Shown here: positions 35,646 through 43,996 of the stretch, in pieces | Position numbering within the stretch: the first letter of the stretch is position 1 | Layout: each line of letters opens with the position of its first letter | Assembly (NCBI RefSeq): GCF_903914075.1 | Contig: NZ_CAIWNQ010000009.1 | Span: forward strand, 124,001-188,000 | DNA length: 64,000 nucleotides | From: Ruegeria sp. THAF57 | Lineage (GTDB): Bacteria > Pseudomonadota > Alphaproteobacteria > Rhodobacterales > Rhodobacteraceae | Direction: 5' to 3' | Notes under the pieces: generated by a model | Database searches by the model: none | The model's input: the letters and a program-made list of their open reading frames with translations, nothing else | Told to the model about the DNA's origin: nothing | Position numbers and translations under genes: made by a program

Positions 35646-36809
35646 ATGACTGAGAGCCTTCCCCGCGTCGCCCTGACGACCTATTCGATCAAACCGCGTG
35701 GTGGTGTTGTCCACACGCTGGAACTGGCAGAAGCCCTTCAGGACGCGGGGATCGACGTGACAGTCATCGCAATGGGAGAACCCGATGCCGGGTTCTTTCG
35801 CGATTTGGCCGTGCCCTATGAGATCGTTCCGACACCCGAATGGCGCGACTCGCTTGAAGACAGGGTATTTAGCTGGATCGACGCCATGGAGGCCGGGCTC
35901 AAAGCGATGGGTGATCGCTTTGATATCGTCCATAGTCAGGATTGCATCTCGGCCCGCGCAGCAGCACGTGTTCGCGATGCCGGAGCGAGCTTTAAACTGA
36001 TCCGCACCGTTCATCACGTGGACGATTTCACAACCGAAGCCCTGATCAACTGTCAAAAACAAGCCATTCTGGAACCGGATGAGGTTCTAGTAGTCAGCAA
36101 GCTGTGGCAGGATATTCTGCGCAAGGATTACGGCGTTGAAGCCAAGATCGTGACCAACGGCGTTCGCGCTGAGCGGTTTGCACAGGAAATCACGGCCGAC
36201 CGACGCTCGGACCTCAGATCCCGCGCCGGTCTGGTCAACGGTTCGTCCGGTAGGTTCATGTATTTGACCGTCGGTGGCATCGAGCCGCGCAAAGGTAGCC
36301 GCCACCTGATCGACGCGCTGGCCAAATTGAAATCCGAGCGTGACGACGCGCCGGTTTTGGCGGTGATCGGCGGGCATTCGTTTCAGGACTATCGCGCCTA
36401 TCGCGAGGATGTTCTGGGCTCATTGCCTGATCTTGGACTTGAGCTGGGCAAAGACGTTGTCTTGCTTGGTACGATCGACGATGAAGAATTTCCACAGTGG
36501 TTCTCGGCCGCGGACGGGTTCGTGTTTCCGTCCGTCAACGAAGGTTGGGGGCTGGTTATTCTCGAAGCCGCCAGCGCGTCGCTGCCGGTTGTCGCATCCG
36601 ATATCGACGTGTTCCATGAATTCCTCAAACATGATCAGGATGCCATTCTGACCCGGACAGCGGATGTCGATTCATTGGCATCAGGCATGGCCCGTTTGTT
36701 GGACGAACCGGATACTGTGGATCGCCTGACAGCCAACGGCCCCGAACTGGCCGCACGCTATAGCTGGTCGAATACTGCACGCCAGCACATCTCTGTTTAC
36801 ACCACCTAA
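35646..36809 (+). CDS. MSMEG_0565-type glycosyltransferase (Nit1C family)
   Basis: A 387-residue GT-B glycosyltransferase of group 1 (GT4): TTYSIKPRGGVVHTLELAEAL, DRFDIVHSQDCIS, LIRTVHHVDDF, then the donor domain GGIEPRKGSRHLIDAL and FPSVNEGWGLVILEAASASLPVVASDI with the EX7E motif. RTVHHVDDF-like segments mark the MSMEG_0565 family found in Nit1C clusters. Donor and acceptor are unknown; a glycosylated nitrile or amino product has been suggested for such clusters but is not shown. It is the last gene before a bidirectional terminator. Confidence 0.83.
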   Translation: MTESLPRVALTTYSIKPRGGVVHTLELAEALQDAGIDVTVIAMGEPDAGFFRDLAVPYEIVPTPEWRDSLEDRVFSWIDAMEAGLKAMGDRFDIVHSQDCISARAAARVRDAGASFKLIRTVHHVDDFTTEALINCQKQAILEPDEVLVVSKLWQDILRKDYGVEAKIVTNGVRAERFAQEITADRRSDLRSRAGLVNGSSGRFMYLTVGGIEPRKGSRHLIDALAKLKSERDDAPVLAVIGGHSFQDYRAYREDVLGSLPDLGLELGKDVVLLGTIDDEEFPQWFSAADGFVFPSVNEGWGLVILEAASASLPVVASDIDVFHEFLKHDQDAILTRTADVDSLASGMARLLDEPDTVDRLTANGPELAARYSWSNTARQHISVYTT

Positions 36810-36833
36810 ACTACCCCCCACTCACAACAAAAA

Positions 36834-36861
36834 ATGGCCTGCCGATCACTCGGCAGGCCAT
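36834..36861. terminator. Bidirectional terminator between glycosyltransferase and CbiM-like genes
   Basis: Seen: a perfect 12-bp stem, ATGGCCTGCCGA at 36834-36845 and TCGGCAGGCCAT at 36850-36861, with a four-base loop. It is preceded by an A-run (36827-36834) that becomes a T-run on the minus strand, so it is strongest for the minus-strand operon ending at 36898 but also follows the glycosyltransferase stop by 25 bases. Confidence 0.85.
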
Positions 36862-36897
36862 CTAACGTTCTGATACAGGTCGGAAGAGAAAAGAACG

Positions 36898-37578
36898 TCA
36901 GATTGATTTTTGATACAGCCGGTCCGTCACCAGACCCGAGCCGTCCAGGCCCCGCATCGCCTTGGCCGCGCCCAGAACCGCAAGGTCGATTAGTGGCTCG
37001 ACCAAGACAACAAGCATATAGCTGACACCAAATGCACCCACAGCCGCGAGATTGGCCGCACCAAAGCCCTGACCAAACAAGGCCCAGAAGGCAACCCAGG
37101 TCACAACGCCACCCTGATAGGCCGTCGACAGTGCCAAAGCCTGCTTATAGGAAAGATCCACATAAGCCGTGTCGGGCGCAATTATACGTTTTGCCAGAGC
37201 GGACACGGCAAATAGCGGCACCAGCAGGGTCGTCACATTCACGAAATACTGTGGCAGATCAGCCGGCGCGAACATCATGCCTTGAACAAGCAATCCCAGC
37301 GCCAACCCGACCGCAGCAGGTCCGGCCCCGAGGATCAGGAACAAGGTTGACCCAAGGATGAAATGCACCTCGGATACGCCAACCGGGTATTTCGGGAAGA
37401 TCTCGAAAAAGACAAAGACTGCGGCAACTGCCATTGCAGACCGCGCAACAAGGCTGACGATGCCTTTATCGCGCATTGTATCAGCGCACAATTTCAGCGA
37501 ATAAGCCGCCGCTCCGGCAGCGGTCGCATAGGAAAGCGCCAGTTTTGCGCCCACCACGACTCCGGGTTCAATGTGCAT
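36898..37578 (-). CDS. CbiM-like cobalt/nickel ECF-transporter permease
   Basis: A 226-residue integral membrane protein with about six hydrophobic segments. The N-terminus reads MHIEPGVV, matching the CbiM/NikM rule that Met-His at positions 1-2 enter the membrane-facing loop and bind the metal. EIFPKYPVGVSEVHFILGSTLFLILG contains the second conserved His region. The ATG at 37578 is fixed both by this motif and by a CGGAGG box seven bases upstream. No CbiN/CbiQ/CbiO partner is adjacent. Located beside a cobalt-type nitrile hydratase island, it most likely supplies cobalt; nickel is the alternative. Confidence 0.78.
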   Translation of the reverse strand: MHIEPGVVVGAKLALSYATAAGAAAYSLKLCADTMRDKGIVSLVARSAMAVAAVFVFFEIFPKYPVGVSEVHFILGSTLFLILGAGPAAVGLALGLLVQGMMFAPADLPQYFVNVTTLLVPLFAVSALAKRIIAPDTAYVDLSYKQALALSTAYQGGVVTWVAFWALFGQGFGAANLAAVGAFGVSYMLVVLVEPLIDLAVLGAAKAMRGLDGSGLVTDRLYQKSI

Positions 37579-37686
37579 AGTCAAACCTCCGATGTTTGTT
37601 GAGTGGCCGACGAACTACACAGGTCGGCGAGGTTGAGGCATCCGGCCATGGCCGTTGCCTCAACTGTTAAGCAAGATCGGCCAGGA

Positions 37687-38175
37687 TCAGAGAGTCCAGG
37701 TCGAGAATACGAGCGCGCGCTCGCGGTATGCTTGGATATTGGCGTCCAGAACGTCCAGCGGGTTGAAGGCTTTGACGCCGGGGATCAGATCGTCTTCACG
37801 CATCCCATAAAGTGCGCCCATTGCAAAGCGGCAAGCATAGACAGTCGCGCCTTCGTCGATCAGCGTCTTGAGCTGACGGTTATAACCCAAGTTGCCCGGG
37901 AAACCTTCGTTGCCGACAGCCGGATAGCCGCGTGCGGCAGACGCCATCAGAACGCCGGGACCATACAGGATGAAAGTCAGGTCAAATCCTTTACGCTGCA
38001 ACCGGGTGGCCGTCAGCATATTCACCAGACCAACCGATCCTTCAAACGGGACGGTGTGCATGAAGACATAGGCTTTGTCGCCTTCATTGGCCTTGTGATC
38101 CGGAAAGATTTTTTCCTCGACATCAAAAAGGATATCACCTTCCTTGGGCGGGTCGATTTTTACAGTTTGAGGCAT
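37687..38175 (-). CDS. MSMEG_0572/Sll0783-type nitrogen-starvation protein (Nit1C family)
   Basis: A 162-residue protein of the MSMEG_0572/Sll0783 family, with a DsrE-like look: KAYVFMHTVPFEGSVGLVNMLTATRLQRKGFDLTFILYGPGVLMA, GNLGYNRQLKTLIDEGATVYACRFAMGALYGM. Family members are the first gene of many Nit1C clusters and are induced by nitrogen limitation in cyanobacteria; no activity is known. A Cys in VYACRFAMGALYG sits where DsrE-type proteins carry a reactive Cys. GGGAG precedes the ATG. It lies between a small unknown gene and the CbiM-like gene in a minus-strand operon. Confidence 0.82.
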   Translation of the reverse strand: MPQTVKIDPPKEGDILFDVEEKIFPDHKANEGDKAYVFMHTVPFEGSVGLVNMLTATRLQRKGFDLTFILYGPGVLMASAARGYPAVGNEGFPGNLGYNRQLKTLIDEGATVYACRFAMGALYGMREDDLIPGVKAFNPLDVLDANIQAYRERALVFSTWTL

Positions 38176-38250
38176 TTCAACTCCCTTGTTGCAGTAGTGT
38201 TTACTTTAAGTGTTCCAAGAGGCGGCGCCCCCTGTCGAACCTGATGGACC

Positions 38251-38502
38251 CTATTGTTTGGATCGAAAGTTCTTGCGCGGCCAATGCCGTTTGTGGCTGC
38301 CGGGGATGACGTCCATGAACCATTTTTTCATGCCCCACGGCATCATGTGATAGATCGGTATGACAAGCTGCCGCCAAAATCTGTCTTTCATCCCGCGCGG
38401 TTTGTTGGGTGGGTTCGTCCCTGTGCGGCGGGCCATTTTGTCTTGCGCTTCGCAAAGCAGATAATGTTCAGAGTTTTCTCGGAGCCACTGGGAAAACGTC
38501 AT
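38251..38502 (-). CDS. Small basic hypothetical protein, 83 aa
   Basis: An 83-residue basic protein rich in Trp, His, Lys and Arg (WLRENSEHYLLCEAQDKMARR, HMMPWGMKKWFMDVIPG). I do not recognise it. It begins four bases after the flavoprotein stop at an ATG (38502); an ATG six codons earlier overlaps the flavoprotein gene. The tight spacing between flavoprotein and the MSMEG_0572-type gene supports it as a real operon member. It could be a small partner of the flavoprotein. Confidence 0.6.
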   Translation of the reverse strand: MTFSQWLRENSEHYLLCEAQDKMARRTGTNPPNKPRGMKDRFWRQLVIPIYHMMPWGMKKWFMDVIPGSHKRHWPRKNFRSKQ

Positions 38503-38506
38503 TGTC

Positions 38507-39847
38507 TCAGACCTTTCCATCCAGCTTCATCACTGCATCCGCAGCGGCAATCTGGATTGGCTCATTCAACGCACCGATTGCAGGAGAATAGACATTCTCC
38601 ATCGTTGCCAGAGCATCAATCGTCAGACCGGCCCGAGAGGCCACCCCAAGGAAATCCGCCCGTTCCTTGACACCTTCGCCTCCCACCATCTGCGCACCCA
38701 GCAGGCCGCGCGTCTTAGGATCGACCAGCAACTTTACGGTGATCGGGCGCACTCCGGGATAGTATCGCGCGCGGGTGATGCCAGTAGTTTTACCGCAGAC
38801 ATATTCCATGCCAACGGCAGTGGCCGTGGTCTCGCCAAAGGAGAAACCGCCGATCATCCATTCACCGGCCAACATGCCCCAAGGGACATGCACGGGCTGG
38901 TAAATCCGCTCGCCCCCAGCCGCATTCACACCGGCCACTTTGCCTTGCGCATAGGCATGGCTTCCGGTCAGCCCCTGCAATGGCAAGTTGGTAACGCCAT
39001 GAACGATCTCGGCGCAGTCACCGGCGGCATAGATATTGGGGTCCGAGGTCTGACCCTTTGAATCAATAACAATCCCACCAGTGCTGCCAATCTGCAGGCC
39101 TGCCTCAGTTGCAAGATCGTTGTTTGGAACCTTGGGCGTTCCCAGAATAACGATGTCGGCCTGCACATCTCCGAACGTGGTTTCAACATGAGTGACGGTC
39201 TTGTCCCCCCGGAACGCTGTCACCCGTTCACCCCAACGCATGTCGACGCCGGCCTCTTCCCAATCCTTGCGGACAGGTTCGATAATGTCGGGGTCCACCA
39301 CGTCGGCCATGGGCCAAGGATTCGGATCAACCAGGGTCGTCTTGATGCCGCGGTGAACCATAGCCGAAACCATTTCCACTGCGATGGGGCCGCATTCCAC
39401 GACCACTGCAGTTTTGACGTTGTCCAGGAACTTGTCCCAGTTCATCGCGCTTCGGATATTTTTGACGCGGTAGATGCCATCCAGGTCCTGACCCGGGATA
39501 TCCAGTTCTTTATAGCGCCAGCCAGAACACAGGATCAGCTTGTCATAGCTAATATCGCCTTCTCCGGCCACGTTGATACGCTTGTTGGCCCGATCAATCG
39601 CATTCACCGTTGTTTCGTAGTGAACGTCGATGCCCTGCTCCATGTACTGTTCCTTGGTCGCAAGAAACAGTCGATCAAACGAGTCAATCTCTTTGCCATG
39701 AACGAAAGGAATACCGCAGGGGCTATACGCCACATCCTCGAACTGTGTGTAGACGATGGTTTCCGCCTTGGGGTCTGTGCCCTTGGCTGCTCCGGCTGCG
39801 CCCAGGCCACCAGGCCCTCCTCCGATCATCACGATTTTCACGGACAT
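38507..39847 (-). CDS. Single-cysteine FAD/NAD(P)H disulfide reductase-family protein (CoA-disulfide-reductase-like)
   Basis: A 446-residue pyridine nucleotide-disulfide oxidoreductase. FAD motif VMIGGGPGGLGAA at the N-terminus, NAD-binding region VVVECGPIAVEMVSAMVHRG (the usual GGG/GGGYIG is replaced by ECGPIA), and the second FAD motif NIYAAGDCAE. The active site has one Cys (Cys44, in YSPCGIPF), the pattern of CoA-disulfide reductase, NADH oxidase and persulfide reductase. The start is uncertain: a GTG two codons on has a better-spaced GAGGGAG box. It lies next to the ComA-like block and could reduce a low-molecular-weight disulfide made there; that is inference. Confidence 0.83.
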   Translation of the reverse strand: MSVKIVMIGGGPGGLGAAGAAKGTDPKAETIVYTQFEDVAYSPCGIPFVHGKEIDSFDRLFLATKEQYMEQGIDVHYETTVNAIDRANKRINVAGEGDISYDKLILCSGWRYKELDIPGQDLDGIYRVKNIRSAMNWDKFLDNVKTAVVVECGPIAVEMVSAMVHRGIKTTLVDPNPWPMADVVDPDIIEPVRKDWEEAGVDMRWGERVTAFRGDKTVTHVETTFGDVQADIVILGTPKVPNNDLATEAGLQIGSTGGIVIDSKGQTSDPNIYAAGDCAEIVHGVTNLPLQGLTGSHAYAQGKVAGVNAAGGERIYQPVHVPWGMLAGEWMIGGFSFGETTATAVGMEYVCGKTTGITRARYYPGVRPITVKLLVDPKTRGLLGAQMVGGEGVKERADFLGVASRAGLTIDALATMENVYSPAIGALNEPIQIAAADAVMKLDGKV

Positions 39848-39889
39848 CTCCCTCATCGAACGATTTACCATCAGGTATGTATATTTCGT

Positions 39890-39918
39890 ATCGTAGAAAG
39901 TCGTAAACTATCCGTCAA
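39890..39918 (-). promoter_or_regulatory. Promoter of the flavoprotein-CbiM operon
   Basis: On the minus strand, TTGACG (39918-39913), a 17-base spacer and TACGAT (39895-39890) form a good sigma-70-type promoter about 45 bases before the flavoprotein start. The plus-strand box TTTCGTATCGTAG overlaps the -10. The rest of the 318-base gap (to 40189) is AT-rich around 40030-40075 and shows no other motif I can name. Confidence 0.55.
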
Positions 39919-40189
39919 GCTTTCTGTTTACTTTCGTACTCGTTCAGTTCGAAGAAATTTCCCGGCAAACACACACGGTTCCACCCCGGAGTTTCAGGGC
40001 ATCAGAACGTTTACTCTCACTCGTGAAAGTTAAGTTAGTTATTTTTTATAAATTTTATCATATTATTAAGGAAAATTTCCGGTCTAAGAGCATACACTCA
40101 GAAAACCATCCTATGAATTGGGGGAAAGTGTTTTGCAGGTGTTAATCACGACAGCAATCAATTGACCCTCGCCCCAAGATAAGATTCAC

Positions 40190-41710
40190 TTATTCACCAT
40201 TGTTAATGGCTTTCATTGCCTTGACCAACAAAGCCTCTTCCGCATCCGAGAATCGTTTTAGCGCATCTTCGGCCTGCTGAATCAGCTTTTTGGCGATGTC
40301 CCGGTTCTGCTCAGCCATCTGCAAGACGACGTCAGGTGCAGCACCGCCCGGGGCTGTTCTGGTGGCTACGATATTGCGTGGATCAAGGGCTTGCTTCAGC
40401 GTCTTTTCATCCGGCGTCAGCGAGATTCCCGCCACCTTCTGCGCCGCGTCCGATATGATCTCGGGCGTTATATCCACCCCTCTCAATCCAGCTCGACTTG
40501 CTGTTCGCACCGCCTCACCCACAATGTTATAGGCCATTCGGTAATCGAGTTTGTGGGTCAGCATAATGTGTTCGGCCAAATCCGTGGCCTGGCAGAAACT
40601 GTTTTCCAGCAACGCCCACATGCGCTCTCGGTTGACAGTGAGCGTTCCGACAACACCCGTCATCAGGTCACTGATCCGGGCCGAGAATTCCAGCGCACGG
40701 GGCACTTCACCATAGGCAAAGATCAGGTTGTCACTGCGGGCTGATGGGCTTTTGACGACGGCCAGAAAACCGCTGAGCCGTCCGATCAGGACCCCGCCCC
40801 CACCCCGCACAATGGACAGAGAATAAGGGTTGCGCTTTTGCGGCATCAGAACCGAGGATCGGGTGTAAGGGCCAGCAAGATCCACATAGTCGAATTCCTG
40901 ACTGGACCAGATCTCAAGGTCTTCAGCCAGTTTTGATTGATTGGACAGGGCACTGACCGCCGAAGACAGCACGTCGATGAACGTATCCGTCTGCCACATG
41001 GCGTCCCGCGTATGGTCGATGACACCATCAAAACCCATCAGGTCAGCGATATAGGAACGGTCATCCAGCAATTGAGTGCCGTTCACACATCCCGCGCCGC
41101 CGGGACTCTGGTTAATCTGCGACAGACAGGTCAGCATCCGCTCGGCATCGCGCAGGGCCGGAGGGACGAAGGCCAGCAAATAGTGCCCAAATGTCGAAGG
41201 TTGCGCCTGTTGCAAATAGGTTTGGTCCGCCATCAAAACGTCCCGATGATCCTGCGCAAACCGGGCCGTCGTTTCGGCAAACGCACTGACCGCGCGGATC
41301 AGTTCTGCGGTCAGGCGGCGCATCTCAACCCGCAGGGCAACACGCGCGGCCTCGCGTCGCGGGCGTCCTGCATGAAGCCAGCCCGCAGCATCGCCAATCT
41401 GCGACACAAAATGCCGCTCGCGCGAGTTATACGGTTCCCCATAGGCGGCGTTGTAGGGGAAATCTTCGACAGGGGTTTCATGCGCCTCAAGCAAGACCCG
41501 CAGCAGTTTCCGCGCCGCATCATCCGGAATGATCTGCCGATGCATCAGGTCCATCACATGACCCAAGTCCGCGATATTTAACCCGTGGTGCAAAATGGGC
41601 GCGTCTGCAATTTCCCATGCAAAGCCCGCGTCAATCAGCTCTTGCGCAGGGCCAGAGGCGGATGGGCCTGCCAGACGTTGCGATCCTGGTTTTACATCTG
41701 CGATGGTCAT
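40190..41710 (-). CDS. Argininosuccinate-lyase-like enzyme of a sulfonate/coenzyme-M-type cluster
   Basis: A 506-residue member of the aspartase/fumarase superfamily, closest to argininosuccinate lyase. It has FVSQIGDAAGWLHAGRPRREAARVALR, TYLQQAQPSTFGHYLLAF, and the superfamily signature SSVLMPQKRNP. It is longer than normal argininosuccinate lyases (about 460) and has no arg genes nearby. In the Xanthobacter coenzyme M pathway an argininosuccinate-lyase-like protein eliminates phosphate from phosphosulfolactate to give sulfoacrylate; neighbours here (ComA-like, PurB-like) match that set. The start at 41710 has AGGAG seven bases upstream. Assignment to that step is inferred. Confidence 0.75.
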   Translation of the reverse strand: MTIADVKPGSQRLAGPSASGPAQELIDAGFAWEIADAPILHHGLNIADLGHVMDLMHRQIIPDDAARKLLRVLLEAHETPVEDFPYNAAYGEPYNSRERHFVSQIGDAAGWLHAGRPRREAARVALRVEMRRLTAELIRAVSAFAETTARFAQDHRDVLMADQTYLQQAQPSTFGHYLLAFVPPALRDAERMLTCLSQINQSPGGAGCVNGTQLLDDRSYIADLMGFDGVIDHTRDAMWQTDTFIDVLSSAVSALSNQSKLAEDLEIWSSQEFDYVDLAGPYTRSSVLMPQKRNPYSLSIVRGGGGVLIGRLSGFLAVVKSPSARSDNLIFAYGEVPRALEFSARISDLMTGVVGTLTVNRERMWALLENSFCQATDLAEHIMLTHKLDYRMAYNIVGEAVRTASRAGLRGVDITPEIISDAAQKVAGISLTPDEKTLKQALDPRNIVATRTAPGGAAPDVVLQMAEQNRDIAKKLIQQAEDALKRFSDAEEALLVKAMKAINNGE

Positions 41711-41753
41711 TGAGGGCTCCTGTTTTTCTTGTCCTATGGGACATCTGCCTTGC

Positions 41754-43085
41754 TTAGAACGCGGCTTCGCTTTCATCGCTGCGGCGGCTGTTTGCCCGCG
41801 CCAGAACACGGTCCACCATCTGAGCCGAGGCTCCGATGTCGATCTTCGGGTCTTTGTCGGGCACAAACCCTTCAACCAAATCCGACAGCGCTTGGGGTAT
41901 GGTCACACCCTCTTCGCGCACTTTGCGGTATGCGTCTTGCAGGACGGCTTGCGCGCTATGTTTGCCCAGCTTTTCGGACAGGGTTGCCAACACACCTTCC
42001 GAGGCGGACTCGAGCAGTAAGTTACGGCGCATTGCGTCTACGTTTACTTCCAGCCCTTCAACCAGATCCCGCGTCATTGCTGCCGCGGCAAGGCTGTATT
42101 GACAGAGTTCTGGGAAAACCGCCCATTCGACTTTCCATGAACGGGCATCCCGCTCGTTTTCCTGCAACATGGTTTCGGTCATCACACCCGCATCAGCCCG
42201 CACCAGCTTCGACAGCGCCACGATCTGTTCACTGGATTCCGGGTTGCGCTTGTGCGGCATGGTGATGCTGCCGACCGTATTGGGGTTGGTCCGTTCGGCC
42301 AGTTCACCGATTTCCTTGCGTTGCAGAGTGAATGTCTCATTGGCGATTTTCGCCAAAGTGGCCGTTATCATGGCCAAAAGCTGTGCAAACTCGCAAAACC
42401 GGTCGCGGGCGTTGATCCAGCTGATATCCGGTTCGACCAGGTTCAGTTCATTGCAAAACTGCGCCCTCAACGGCATCGCCTTATCCCGGAAGAAGCCCAG
42501 CGAACCGACCGCACCACCCAACTGACCAACAAACAGACGGCTATGGGCCTGTTGCAATCGCTGCAAATGGCGTCCGACTTCGTCCGCCCAGACAGCCGCC
42601 TTCAACCCAAACGAGATTGGCGATCCGGGTTGCCCGTGTGTGCGCCCGACCATCGGCGTCGTTCGATGCTGTTCGGCAAGCGCTAGCAATTGACCTTCGG
42701 TGACCCACAGATCGCGCCAGATCAGGCGGGCGACCGCCTGCATCTCAAGAACCTGCGAAGTGTCGGTTATGTCCTGAACCGTGGTACCATAATACACGTA
42801 TTCTCGCACATCCTCGGGCAGGTGGTCGCGCAACACGTGGATCATGCCCAATGTTGAATGCGAGGTCGCCCGTGTCTGTCGTGCAATATCGGAAATTGGC
42901 AAGTCGGTCTGCGCCAGACCTTCGATCGCGGGCAGGGTTTCGGTGGGAATGATCCCGCACGCGGCCTGCGCGCGGGCCAGCGCAATTATGACCCTCACCC
43001 AACGGCGAACACGGGCCGGTTCATCAAATATTACGCGCCCCTCGGCCGTTGTCCACTGGTGCCCGAAGACTTCGGAATCGATCAT
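41754..43085 (-). CDS. Adenylosuccinate-lyase/carboxymuconate-cycloisomerase-like enzyme
   Basis: A 443-residue aspartase/fumarase-superfamily lyase with ATSHSTLGMIHVLRDHLP, YYGTTVQDITDTS, GRTHGQPGSPISFGLK and the signature GSITMPHKRNPESSE, i.e. the PurB/PcaB branch. No purine or protocatechuate genes are near. In the Xanthobacter coenzyme M route a second superfamily member adds ammonia to sulfoacrylate to form cysteate, and this gene is in the equivalent place. The ATG at 43085 overlaps the upstream stop (ATGA), and the argininosuccinate-lyase-like gene follows after 43 bases. Confidence 0.78.
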   Translation of the reverse strand: MIDSEVFGHQWTTAEGRVIFDEPARVRRWVRVIIALARAQAACGIIPTETLPAIEGLAQTDLPISDIARQTRATSHSTLGMIHVLRDHLPEDVREYVYYGTTVQDITDTSQVLEMQAVARLIWRDLWVTEGQLLALAEQHRTTPMVGRTHGQPGSPISFGLKAAVWADEVGRHLQRLQQAHSRLFVGQLGGAVGSLGFFRDKAMPLRAQFCNELNLVEPDISWINARDRFCEFAQLLAMITATLAKIANETFTLQRKEIGELAERTNPNTVGSITMPHKRNPESSEQIVALSKLVRADAGVMTETMLQENERDARSWKVEWAVFPELCQYSLAAAAMTRDLVEGLEVNVDAMRRNLLLESASEGVLATLSEKLGKHSAQAVLQDAYRKVREEGVTIPQALSDLVEGFVPDKDPKIDIGASAQMVDRVLARANSRRSDESEAAF

Positions 43086-43996
43086 ATGTGCGACCATGCG
43101 ACCCCCGTCTGTTCCACGATCAGTTCAATCGCATCACGGACTTCATCCAGCGACGCGCCCCAAGGCACAAAAACCGCGTCCGCGCGATCCTCGATCCCTT
43201 CCTGCAACAGACAGCAACGTGTCAGAACCGGTCCGTCAGATTGCGATAACTGCGGCAGAAACTTTCTTGGGCAGGTATCCACCAGATCGGGCGGCTTTTT
43301 GTAAAACCAGTTGTGTATCTGATCCGACCGCTCGCATCCCAAAAGAACCCAATCTTTCTCGGCGGGGCGTTCATCCAAATAGGACACGGATATATTATCC
43401 ACATCAATGCCCGACCCACGGCATGGTACCAGCAGTTGCTGCGGCACAGGGTTTCGTTCATCGGCCAGCACCTCTCGGCTGTCGGTCAGGACCGGAACGA
43501 CCACGATCGGCGGCAAATCCTCAGCTCCGTCCAGCACTCGCGTCACCTGATCCACCAACTTAGATGGAAACGGCGGCACGATATCCAGAACATGCAACCG
43601 GATGGGATCGGGGTTCAGGATAAAGCTGACATGGGAATACCGGCCCTCGATCACGACACATCTAAAGCCGGGGTGCCGGTCGGCCACAGCCGCCAAATGC
43701 GAGGGAATGCCCGCATCCGCCCAATTATCGGTGACGTACAAACAATCCTGCGGCTCGGCCAGCACACGAACAGCGGTGATCGGAGAAAACAGGTCCGTAT
43801 CGTTTTCTCGGTCCACCTCAAGCAGAGTGGTTTCCTGCCCCTTGCGCGCAACAATGAAACGGGTGCGCATATAGGCTTCGCGGCCTGTGAAGTGTGCGAT
43901 CAGCCAATCGGGGTCAAGGCTGGTCAAATCCGTCGAAAGCGCAACCTGCCGGTATCGGTTCGGAACAATATTGCGGGCCGAGGCGTCAAAGTCGAA
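43082..43996 (-). CDS. Unknown protein, 304 aa, between ComA-like and PurB-like genes
   Basis: I cannot name this family. The protein is soluble, with an alpha/beta look: RFIVARKGQETTLLEVDRENDTDLFSPITAVRVL, CLYVTDNWADAGIPSHLAAVADRHPGFRCVVIEGRYSHVSFILNP, RLHVLDIVPPFPSKLVDQV and PIVVVPVLTDS. The segment VIEGRYSHVSFI and several Cys (CRGSG, CERSDQ, CPRKF, RCCLLQEG) could be functional. It starts inside the ComA-like gene (11-base overlap) and its stop overlaps the PurB-like start, so it is a translationally coupled pathway member. An alternative start at 44020 exists. It is not ComB- or ComC-like as far as I can see. Confidence 0.7.
   Translation of the reverse strand, partial: FDFDASARNIVPNRYRQVALSTDLTSLDPDWLIAHFTGREAYMRTRFIVARKGQETTLLEVDRENDTDLFSPITAVRVLAEPQDCLYVTDNWADAGIPSHLAAVADRHPGFRCVVIEGRYSHVSFILNPDPIRLHVLDIVPPFPSKLVDQVTRVLDGAEDLPPIVVVPVLTDSREVLADERNPVPQQLLVPCRGSGIDVDNISVSYLDERPAEKDWVLLGCERSDQIHNWFYKKPPDLVDTCPRKFLPQLSQSDGPVLTRCCLLQEGIEDRADAVFVPWGASLDEVRDAIELIVEQTGVAWSHI

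Noticed and set aside
38507..39847. Flavoprotein as 2-ketopropyl-coenzyme M carboxylase (which would go with a coenzyme M pathway)
   Set aside because: That enzyme carries a redox Cys pair (C-x4-C) in the first FAD domain; here only one Cys (Cys44) is present, and no epoxide-metabolism genes are seen.
39188..40033. Plus-strand open frame of 281 codons opposite the flavoprotein
   Set aside because: Shadow of the flavin disulfide reductase gene; His-rich low-similarity translation, no ribosome site.
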